A stretch of 25,745 nt of DNA from a virus. Made by a program: the position numbers and the translations under genes. Under the pieces are notes generated by a model, which did no database searches, had not been told where the DNA came from, and saw nothing but the letters and a program-made list of their open reading frames with translations. Location of the stretch: IMG/VR virus record IMGVR_UViG_3300024520_003753, positions 1 through 25,745 of that record, one strand, 5' to 3'. Positions 14,655-21,667 of the stretch are shown here, piece after piece (position 1 is the stretch's first letter; every line of letters begins with the position of its first letter).

Positions 14655-15539
14655 ATGCGTATAGCTTTTATAGTTCCTTTTACCAATACTTATAATTTAT
14701 CTCATACTGGTGTATGGGGGGATTGTATACTTGTAGAAGCGATAGCAAAATCGTTGAACAAGAAAGGTATTCAGTCAGGAGTCCACAGCGTACCTGATTT
14801 TAAGACAGAGAAACCGTATGATATAGCTATCCACACAAACGATTTGGTACATACGATGGAATTTTCGAATATAGCGAAGAAACATTATTTGTGGATACAG
14901 GGGATAAAAGCAGGTATTGTCACTGATGGTCTGGCAGATTTGTTAGACCCCGAACAGATATATGAGGGTGCAAAACACAGGTACGAGAAAGTCTTCACGT
15001 TATCCAAGACTTTGGCAGAGAGGAAGAATATCCCGTTTGTACCTTGCGGTGTAGACATGGAATCGTACCATCCTATAGAACGAGAGAAAAGGTACGAGAT
15101 AACGTTTCTTGGCAACTTGATTAAACCACAGAGATTGAACGAACAGTACATGCGACCTATGGGAAGATTTGATTATTATTTAGCAGGCGGTGTGTTTGGG
15201 AAAGTCAGTCATGAACGAGGAATAGAGATTGTTGCTCAGTCAGAGATTAATTTACATTTCGGGTATCCGCACACGTTACCTTGGAACATGGTAATTGGTC
15301 GACCTTTACAGAACTCAGCATGTCGAGGATTTACAATGATGGATGAAGTACCGTACATGATGGAAGTTTACAAAGACGCTATGGCATTTACTAAAGGAGG
15401 CGAGGATGAAATAGAGAAGATACATTATTATCTATCTCACCAGAAAGAACGAGAAGATATGGCACACAGGGCGTATGAGATAACAAAACAGAGATTTGAC
15501 AGTAACATCGTGGCAGAGAAAATCTTGGAGGTATTATGA
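14655..15539 (+). CDS. GT-B-like glycosyltransferase
   Basis: The 294-residue product starts MRIAFIVPFTNTYNLSHTGVWGD, a GT-B N-terminal start with a Gly loop. It has the linker PCGVDMESYHP (130-140), common in GT1/GT4 enzymes, then the FLGN strand (151-154), a conserved NLHFGYPHTLPW stretch and a C-terminal helical tail. It differs clearly from the GT-B gene at 9779 but shares the short layout. It has TAGGAGAATT before its ATG and an ATGA overlap with the zinc-site protein after it. Soluble, with no membrane segment seen. It probably adds a sugar to the same product as the other enzymes in the block. Confidence 0.78.
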   Translation: MRIAFIVPFTNTYNLSHTGVWGDCILVEAIAKSLNKKGIQSGVHSVPDFKTEKPYDIAIHTNDLVHTMEFSNIAKKHYLWIQGIKAGIVTDGLADLLDPEQIYEGAKHRYEKVFTLSKTLAERKNIPFVPCGVDMESYHPIEREKRYEITFLGNLIKPQRLNEQYMRPMGRFDYYLAGGVFGKVSHERGIEIVAQSEINLHFGYPHTLPWNMVIGRPLQNSACRGFTMMDEVPYMMEVYKDAMAFTKGGEDEIEKIHYYLSHQKEREDMAHRAYEITKQRFDSNIVAEKILEVL

Positions 15540-16219
15540 ACGAAAAAAGGTATTTGATTCTAGCAGGTGGTTTATGGGGAGTAAGCAAACAGTTGTTCAA
15601 TGGCAGACAGATAGACCCTGAAGCAGGTCAGGAGAAGATGTGTGATTATGTTATAGCAATCAAAGGTCTACCTGACAACATGTTTCAGCCTGAAGAACTT
15701 AACAGACACAGAGTATGGAAATGCGAGCATTGTAACAGACCTATTTCAGAAAGCGAGATGGAAGGGAAATGGGGATGTTTTGCACATAAGAAAAGTTTCA
15801 CAGAGATTGTCAGAGACAAGTGGCGTGTTGACGTATTTGAAAAATACAGTATCCCAAGAAAGAAATGGATGAATCCGTGTTACAGAGTATGGTTGAACAA
15901 CGAGCAGGGGATGGAAAAGTTCCGTGAGATATGGAGGTATGTAGACAGGAACTTTCCTTCAAACAAGACGATGCCGATGCCGAAGGTTGTGGGTAACAAG
16001 ATACAGTGGTTGGTAGAAGAATCAGAAGTCCCGTTCATAGACTTATCAGAACAGGAAGTACCTGATAAAGTAGAACCCGCACCTGAAGTTAGGGTTGAGA
16101 AGAAAGAGGTTAAATCATATATCTGTGAGATATGTGATAAAGAATGGGATAACAAGAATTCGTTGAGAATCCACAAGATGCACTGTTTGAAGAGAAAGAA
16201 AGTAAAAGTGGAGGTATAA
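15536..16219 (+). CDS. Two-zinc-site protein with C-terminal C2HC finger
   Basis: The 227-residue product has two probable zinc sites. The first, C63-x2-C66-x14-C81-x2-H84, has the same spacing as the small zinc ribbon at 6881. The second, C197-x2-C200-x12-H213-x3-C217 (in YICEICDKEW and RIHKMHC), is a C2HC finger like eukaryotic C2H2 fingers, followed by a Lys-rich tail. A Pro/Glu-rich linker (about 170-193) joins them. Fingers of this type occur in some bacterial and phage proteins and can bind DNA or protein. It closes the enzyme block, next to the tail adaptor. It may be a regulator or a tail-associated protein; I do not recognise a family. Confidence 0.7.
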   Translation: MNEKRYLILAGGLWGVSKQLFNGRQIDPEAGQEKMCDYVIAIKGLPDNMFQPEELNRHRVWKCEHCNRPISESEMEGKWGCFAHKKSFTEIVRDKWRVDVFEKYSIPRKKWMNPCYRVWLNNEQGMEKFREIWRYVDRNFPSNKTMPMPKVVGNKIQWLVEESEVPFIDLSEQEVPDKVEPAPEVRVEKKEVKSYICEICDKEWDNKNSLRIHKMHCLKRKKVKVEV

Positions 16220-16228
16220 GGAGGTACA

Positions 16229-17137
16229 ATGCAATTCTCTACTGCGAGAGCTGAAGTAGCGGCTCAGTTGAGCTTAGACCAGACGCAGAGTGATACAACG
16301 ACATTAATCAACAGGTGGCTAAATTTATCGCAGTTAGATATAGCAAGTGCATGGAATTGGACATGGTTAAAGGACAGAGATGTTATCACTACAGAACTTG
16401 ATCTCACCACAGGAACGGTTGACGCTACAGCTGCGTCTGCAACAATTACGTTTAGTTCAGCTCCGGCGGCGAGCCAGACAGATAGGTTTATCCAGTTCAG
16501 CTCGGCAGATGATTGGTACAAGATCACAGCTCATACTGCGGGAGTTGCGACTGCTACGATCAGCCCTGTGTACGCACAGACAAGCAACCTTACCGCAGGC
16601 ACGTTCACAGTCCGCACGTTCTTCTACTCGTTAGCTACGACTACGGAGTACGTGTATACAGCAAGAACGTCTCAGAACCCTGCATACTTACCAGTAATCT
16701 CAGCAAGTCTTGTAGACCAATACGCACCGTTCTGGACAGATACAGGTAGCCCAAAGAAGATAATTCTCTGGGGTAAAGATTCAAGCGGGAACGTACAATT
16801 CTCACCATTCCCTTGGCCGGATGAGATACTGCTTATAGAGTTCAGAGTCTACAAGAAACCTTCTGATTTATCTGCTGATTCAGACACCCCGTTGTTTCCA
16901 ACAAGATTTGATTCTATGTGGATAGACGGTGCGTTAGCCTATGGATACAGATACTTGAACGATGACAGAGCTGATAAAACACGTAGAGACTTTTTGTTGA
17001 AAGTTGATAATTTGAAAGACAGAGATAACCCAGGGTTAACAAGCAACAGAATACTAAAGTCTATAGATGAAGGAAGTCATCAAGGACATCCGTTCATACC
17101 ATTTCCTTCAAACTTTGGGGAGGTGTGGCGTAGATGA
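16229..17137 (+). CDS. Tail adaptor (head completion) protein, P22 gp4-like by position
   Basis: The 302-residue product starts with helices (MQFSTARAEVAAQLSLDQ, LINRWLNLSQLDIASAWNW) and continues as a beta-rich middle (residues about 50-190). It ends with helices and basic/acidic pairs (DDRADKTRRDFLLKVDNLKDRDNP). The layout fits the adaptor ring that sits under the portal. Its place right before the beta-propeller tail protein, with an ATGA overlap, supports this. TAAGGAGG precedes the ATG. Identity is by context and pattern, so it could instead be another neck protein. Confidence 0.7.
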   Translation: MQFSTARAEVAAQLSLDQTQSDTTTLINRWLNLSQLDIASAWNWTWLKDRDVITTELDLTTGTVDATAASATITFSSAPAASQTDRFIQFSSADDWYKITAHTAGVATATISPVYAQTSNLTAGTFTVRTFFYSLATTTEYVYTARTSQNPAYLPVISASLVDQYAPFWTDTGSPKKIILWGKDSSGNVQFSPFPWPDEILLIEFRVYKKPSDLSADSDTPLFPTRFDSMWIDGALAYGYRYLNDDRADKTRRDFLLKVDNLKDRDNPGLTSNRILKSIDEGSHQGHPFIPFPSNFGEVWRR

Positions 17138-18678
17138 CATCCCAAAACAAGTTCATACATTTATCAGATTTCACAGGTGGTCTTGTTACGAAGATGCCGC
17201 CTGTAGATTTGGAGTTGAACCAGTCACCTGATCTTGATAACGTAGTACCTTTAGATCACGGCTTCAAGAAACGGTTTGGAGATTCAGAGTTCAACGCTAC
17301 AGCCATGAACTCAGCAGCGAATGTGCAGGGGTTAGCGTACTACAAAGAGGATGGTGGCAACGAATTTCTTGTAGCTATAGCAGGAGACAAAATTTTTCGT
17401 AGTGACGATCTCGATGGTACAATGGATGAACTAAGCCTTGCAGGGGGCAGTGCTGCACCCGCAGCCGGTCAGAACAATATTTGGACACCTATGATACTAA
17501 ACAATCTTTTAGTGTGGGTAGGTGGCCCATCTACCAGCCCGAATCCTCCAAAAAGTTGGGATGGCTCAACTAACACCAATGATTACCAGAATCTTGCAGG
17601 ATCGCCTCCTTCGGGGCATTTCGGGTTCGTCACTAGAGACAGAGGGTTTATTGGTAGAACAGCGGCTGACCCGTCACAGATAAAATGGTCAGTGCTTTCA
17701 GACATAGAAGATTGGACAGGTACAGGGTCGGGTAGTCAGGTTATTTATACCTCTGATGGTGATCATCTGGTAGGTGGAATACCGATAAACAACGATCTGG
17801 TATTGTTGTTCAAACAGTATTCTATCCATTATCTGATGACCCAATCAGCCCCGTTCCCTACAAAACCGTTCCTTCAAGGTATGGGATGTGTAGGAAAACA
17901 TGCTATGGTCAACGTGAAAGGGTTAGTTTTTTTCATCTCAATGGATAAGAGGATGAGAGCGACGGATGGTTATTCAATCCAATCGTTCCCTGATAATATA
18001 GATGATATTTGGGATGATATACCTGACAACCGCAGAGAGTATATTCAGGGAACCTATATCCCTGGCGAAGAGTTGATTGTCTGGAACGTAACTAAGGGAG
18101 CAGCACAGACAAAGAACAATTATGCGATAGTCTGGGATTTGAAACATAAGTCATGGTGGCGGTATACCACAGGCTATGACGTTAACGTAGGAGTTATAGC
18201 ACAAGGACTCACTTTCTACACAGGTCAGTACGCAGGCAAGATATACAAGAAGATGGATTCTTCAACCAACAACGATGCGTCAGAAGGTGGTGTTGCTATT
18301 CATGGGAAGTATACAACCCCACAGATGAGTTTCGGAAACATGATGACATCAAAACAAGTACCTATTATGACTGTAGCGTTCAAGACACAGACAGACGCAA
18401 CGATTTCAGCAAGTTACGGGTATGACTATACATTAACACGTACAGAGACGTTATCAACCTCAGAACCAGGCAGTTTGTGGGATGGTACAGATACTTGGGA
18501 TGAAAGTTTCGTATGGGGAGGACAGAACAATCTGAACAGGACACGGTTCTTGAGAGGCAGAGGCAACGTATTTCAGATGGAATTTTCTAATAGAACAGCA
18601 GGTGAATCTATGACAGTTAATTCAGTAGACTTATCTGTTATTGTAAGCGGAGCTTTAAAAGAGCTTTCAGCAAAATAG
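17134..18678 (+). CDS. Beta-propeller tail hub protein (P22 gp10-like)
   Basis: The 514-residue product starts with LSDFTGGLVTKMPPVDLELNQSPDLDNVVPLDHGF, a pattern seen in the P22 gp10-type tail stabilisation proteins and T7 gp12-type nozzle proteins of podoviruses. The body is made of repeated beta strands with Gly/Trp/Asp loops (WDGSTN, IYTSDGD, WDLKHKSWWRY), as in propeller folds. It would plug the tail channel and hold DNA before ejection. It follows the adaptor directly, which matches the order of assembly. No enzymatic motif seen. Confidence 0.75.
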   Translation: MTSQNKFIHLSDFTGGLVTKMPPVDLELNQSPDLDNVVPLDHGFKKRFGDSEFNATAMNSAANVQGLAYYKEDGGNEFLVAIAGDKIFRSDDLDGTMDELSLAGGSAAPAAGQNNIWTPMILNNLLVWVGGPSTSPNPPKSWDGSTNTNDYQNLAGSPPSGHFGFVTRDRGFIGRTAADPSQIKWSVLSDIEDWTGTGSGSQVIYTSDGDHLVGGIPINNDLVLLFKQYSIHYLMTQSAPFPTKPFLQGMGCVGKHAMVNVKGLVFFISMDKRMRATDGYSIQSFPDNIDDIWDDIPDNRREYIQGTYIPGEELIVWNVTKGAAQTKNNYAIVWDLKHKSWWRYTTGYDVNVGVIAQGLTFYTGQYAGKIYKKMDSSTNNDASEGGVAIHGKYTTPQMSFGNMMTSKQVPIMTVAFKTQTDATISASYGYDYTLTRTETLSTSEPGSLWDGTDTWDESFVWGGQNNLNRTRFLRGRGNVFQMEFSNRTAGESMTVNSVDLSVIVSGALKELSAK

Positions 18679-18686
18679 GGGGAGAC

Positions 18687-19637
18687 ATGACTTTAGGATT
18701 ATCGAAATCGTACACACCAGCAGCAGGCGAGATAGCGAACTCAACATCGTACAACACAGATATCACATCTTTGTTCAACACGTTCATTAATATGGAGGCA
18801 GACCCACCTACTGCGAGTATAGGTAATCTTTCGGTAGATGCTTTAGGTAAACTGTATCTTGATGGTGGGAACAACACGTATATTCAAGAATCTGCTGCGG
18901 ACAAGATATCTTTTGTAGCAGGAGGCACTGAATCGTTTAGGATAGTCAACGATGATATAGGGATAGCTGCTACGGGCAGACTATATCTTGACGGTGTAGC
19001 AATCTCAGGTAACACTTATATTACAGAATCGGCTGCCGATAAAATGACGTTTGTTACAGGTGGCACAGAAGTATTACGAATACAGGATGACGATATAGCC
19101 ATCCCTGCGACAGGCCAGATATTTTTGGATGGGGTAGACCAGGCAGGGAACACGTTTATCACAGAGGCTTCTGCTGACCAGATAGGGTTTATTACCGGTG
19201 GGTCTACAAGGTTTACAATAGACGCTTCGTATGCGTATGCTGCACAAGGAATTAGGATAGGAACAAGCGATACTGACCATGTGATAGACGATGCTACGCA
19301 GGGTGCGAGTACAGCGACGTTGTATATTGGAACTAATACGATTGACGTAACAGCACCATCATCTAAGAAAGCAAAGAAAGATATTGTAAACACGAAGTAT
19401 GGGACAGCAGATATAGCTCAGCTTGAGATAAAAGATTTCAAGTACGACCAAGCTATTATAGCAGATGGCGATGTTGAACATACAGGACTGATAGCTGATG
19501 ATGTTGCTCTTGTATATCCAGAAGCTATCATAGACAGAACAGACGGGCTCAAGGCTGTGCAGTACAGCAAACTTGTTCCGTTGCTTATAAAGACAGTACA
19601 GGAGTTAAATACAAGAATAACAGCATTAGGAGGCTAA
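18687..19637 (+). CDS. Tail fibre or spike with S74-type self-cleaving chaperone domain
   Basis: The 316-residue product has three parts. Residues 1-54 form a virion-attachment part (MTLGLSKSYTPAAGE). Three repeats of 43-46 residues (about 55-97, 98-143 and 144-188) share YLDG, NTYI, ESAADK, the GGTE turn, RI and DDI. The C-terminus is a peptidase S74-type domain (225-316) whose SSKKAKKDI gives S225 and K230, the Ser-Lys pair that cuts the chaperone off after the fibre trimerises. The expected scar is just before S225. TGLIADDV and YSKLVPLLIKTVQEL are typical for the family. Receptor binding would lie in the stalk, which is short for a fibre. Confidence 0.85.
   Translation: MTLGLSKSYTPAAGEIANSTSYNTDITSLFNTFINMEADPPTASIGNLSVDALGKLYLDGGNNTYIQESAADKISFVAGGTESFRIVNDDIGIAATGRLYLDGVAISGNTYITESAADKMTFVTGGTEVLRIQDDDIAIPATGQIFLDGVDQAGNTFITEASADQIGFITGGSTRFTIDASYAYAAQGIRIGTSDTDHVIDDATQGASTATLYIGTNTIDVTAPSSKKAKKDIVNTKYGTADIAQLEIKDFKYDQAIIADGDVEHTGLIADDVALVYPEAIIDRTDGLKAVQYSKLVPLLIKTVQELNTRITALGG
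18849..19250 (+). repeat. Three protein-level repeats in the fibre stalk
   Basis: Units at 18849-18977, 18978-19115 and 19116-19250 encode 43-46 residue repeats with the order L-D-G, N-T-[YF]-I, E-S-A-A-D-K, G-G-T-E, R-I and A-T-G. The third is the most diverged (TEASADQ, GGSTRFT). They probably form stacked beta segments of a trimeric stalk. Confidence 0.75.
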
Positions 19638-19638
19638 C

Positions 19639-19785
19639 ATGAAAGAGAAGATCGAAGAAGCAATTAAAGAGTACAAAAAGATTGCGGACAATGCTATGAA
19701 CACAGAAGAGAAATCAATCAGAGCAAGATTAGCAGCTAACGGTGCTGTAGTAGCATTACAGAAATTATTGGTGAAGGAGGAATAG
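19639..19785 (+). CDS. 48-residue charged helical protein
   Basis: The gene starts at an ATG with TTAGGAGG upstream, directly after the fibre stop, and its own stop lies one base before the next ATG. The product is almost all helix: KEKIEEAIKEYKKIADNAM, then ARLAANGAVVALQKLL. It looks like a dimerising coiled-coil or a small chaperone. I do not recognise a family. Its place between the fibre and ejection proteins suggests a virion or assembly role. It is too short for many gene finders but well framed by ribosome sites. Confidence 0.65.
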   Translation: MKEKIEEAIKEYKKIADNAMNTEEKSIRARLAANGAVVALQKLLVKEE

Positions 19786-19786
19786 T

Positions 19787-20608
19787 ATGGGTGTTATTGA
19801 AGATCGGATTTTTGAAACAGAGTTCGGAGTAACTAGAGCTGAAGCAGAAGCATTAGAACGAGAATTCAATTCAGTTGATTCTCAGACACAGTCACGAATC
19901 AAGAAGAGAATCAGTGATAGAGGGTTAAATCCAAACGCTGAAGGTGCGTTACTTAAAGAGCTTATTACTCTGAAGGGTGAGTTCGGAGATACTTCTTTTG
20001 GAGATATATTCACAACCATAGATGAGCAAGACGTTGCTGATGGAGGCGGGGTAGATGATGCTGATGTGCTTGGAGAAACAGAAGGATTGACTACTGAAGA
20101 AATAGAAGATGTTATTGAAAGAGAACGGGTCTTAGGTGAGCAGTTTATTACAGGTGAAGAAGAACGAAGAAAACAAAGACGATCAGACTTGTCTGGTCTT
20201 TTAACAACATCAAGAGAGCAAGCATTTTCAGAGAACGCACCTGAAATACTTGAGTCATTAAGTTCTCGTGGACTCTTGCGTTCTTCAGCAGTAGGCGAGG
20301 AGTTAGCCGGAGAACAAAGCAGGCTTCAACAGATTTCGGAGAATTTTTTAAGCACACAGGCGTTATCTGATGTTGATGCTATAAGCGGATTCAAACAAGG
20401 TGCGTTAGGCAGAGAAATAGATTTAAGACGCAAGGGTAAAGAGAGAGAATTTAGCCTTGAAGATTTTGGCAGAGAGGCTTCGTTGGCTAGAGAGTTAGCA
20501 CAGCTAGGAGTTTCTTCATCCAGAGAACAAAGCAAAGCTGATCTAACAGGCAGCATATTTGATTTACTTGGACAGCTTGGTGGTGGGTTCCTTGCTGGAA
20601 GAAAATAG
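19787..20608 (+). CDS. Probable ejection (internal virion) protein 1
   Basis: The 273-residue product is mainly helical and highly charged (RAEAEALEREFNS, DVIERERVLGEQ, EEERRKQRR) and has a Gly-rich hydrophobic C-terminus (SIFDLLGQLGGGFLAGR). This is typical of podovirus internal virion proteins, which pass through the tail and build a channel across the envelope. It leads a run of three such genes. AAGGAGG lies 8-9 bases upstream. There is no catalytic motif; the identification is from composition, position and company. Confidence 0.6.
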   Translation: MGVIEDRIFETEFGVTRAEAEALEREFNSVDSQTQSRIKKRISDRGLNPNAEGALLKELITLKGEFGDTSFGDIFTTIDEQDVADGGGVDDADVLGETEGLTTEEIEDVIERERVLGEQFITGEEERRKQRRSDLSGLLTTSREQAFSENAPEILESLSSRGLLRSSAVGEELAGEQSRLQQISENFLSTQALSDVDAISGFKQGALGREIDLRRKGKEREFSLEDFGREASLARELAQLGVSSSREQSKADLTGSIFDLLGQLGGGFLAGRK

Positions 20609-20617
20609 GAGGATACG

Positions 20618-21667
20618 ATGGTAGATTTCAGGTCTCGTGTGAGATTTCCAATAGAGGCATTTGTGAAGGCATCTCAGAAGCCCAACAAGTTTGACCGATT
20701 AAGATTAGCGGTTGAGGGTGCTGAGAGTGGGTTGACTAAAGGGCTTGCGTTGTCTGAGACTATACGAGGGATAAAAGAGAAACGGGCAAACGCAGCAGCT
20801 ATTCAGGACTTTATAACTCCAAGTCAACTTCAGCAATTACCAGAAGGTGTCTCAGGCCCGCAGAACAAGATAAGTAAAGCAGATATTTTTGATAGAGAAC
20901 TAGGGTTGCCACAAGGAACATCTGCCGGCATTGTTAGAGAAGAAGGGGTTAGTGGATTAAAACCATTAATCCAGCAAAGAGTGAAAGCACAAAAAGCTGC
21001 AGAAACATCATCTTTGCCTCCGGCAATATTTGATGCTGCAACACAGAAGTTTACAATAAATGGTGTTGAAGTTGATGAGTTGCCAAAAGGAACTGTTGTT
21101 AAATCTATTGATTCATCGAAAGGATTACCTGCTGAATCAGCGGGTAAAGCAGCGGCTCTTGAACAAGCATTAGGTGATCTTGGCGATCTTAGAGATTTAT
21201 TATTTGATCGTGATGAAAAAGGCAACATTACTAATTTCAAAGACCTTGTTGCGTTAGGATCGCTTGCTCCTGGCGGTGGCGTTGGTGAAACAAGTAGGCT
21301 CGTTTCTTCAAGAATAAACAATGCGTTAGAAGCAAAACTAAGAATAGAAACAGGTGCGACTGCGACTGAACCAGAATTAAAAAGATTGTTTGGGAGATTT
21401 GCACCTAAACCTCTTTTGGATAATGAAAAGACAGCATTAGATAAAATAGCAAGATTGGAAGAATTTATGCGAAGTGCGATAATTAAAATTGATCCATCGG
21501 GAAAATATACATTTACAACAAAACCAGATGCTTCTCCTGCTGCTAAACGGATGGCAAAACAAATGACAAATCAGAAAGTAAAGGCCATTAAAGGCAAAAT
21601 AATGATAGATGCACAAGGAAATAAAGCGATGGTGTTTCCCGATGGCACGTTCAAGGAGGTAAAATAA
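20618..21667 (+). CDS. Probable ejection (internal virion) protein 2
   Basis: The 349-residue product is Ala/Lys/Glu-rich and mostly helical. It starts VDFRSRVRFPIEAFVKASQKPNKFDRLRLAVEG and then holds GSTKGL-like turns, a KGTVVKS beta segment (about 165) and a basic C-terminus (KRMAKQMTNQKVKAIKGKIMIDAQGNKAMVF). It sits between two other internal-protein candidates, with TAGGAGG upstream, and shares a base with the following stop-start (TAATG). No lytic transglycosylase motif is seen. The role is inferred from position. Confidence 0.55.
   Translation: MVDFRSRVRFPIEAFVKASQKPNKFDRLRLAVEGAESGLTKGLALSETIRGIKEKRANAAAIQDFITPSQLQQLPEGVSGPQNKISKADIFDRELGLPQGTSAGIVREEGVSGLKPLIQQRVKAQKAAETSSLPPAIFDAATQKFTINGVEVDELPKGTVVKSIDSSKGLPAESAGKAAALEQALGDLGDLRDLLFDRDEKGNITNFKDLVALGSLAPGGGVGETSRLVSSRINNALEAKLRIETGATATEPELKRLFGRFAPKPLLDNEKTALDKIARLEEFMRSAIIKIDPSGKYTFTTKPDASPAAKRMAKQMTNQKVKAIKGKIMIDAQGNKAMVFPDGTFKEVK

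Noticed and set aside
6940-15539. DNA-base hypermodification as the role of the enzyme block
   Set aside because: No nucleotide-modifying genes such as a hydroxymethylase, thymidylate synthase homolog or kinase are visible, and the glycosyltransferases do not show motifs of T4-type DNA glucosyltransferases. It stays possible only if those genes lie outside the window.
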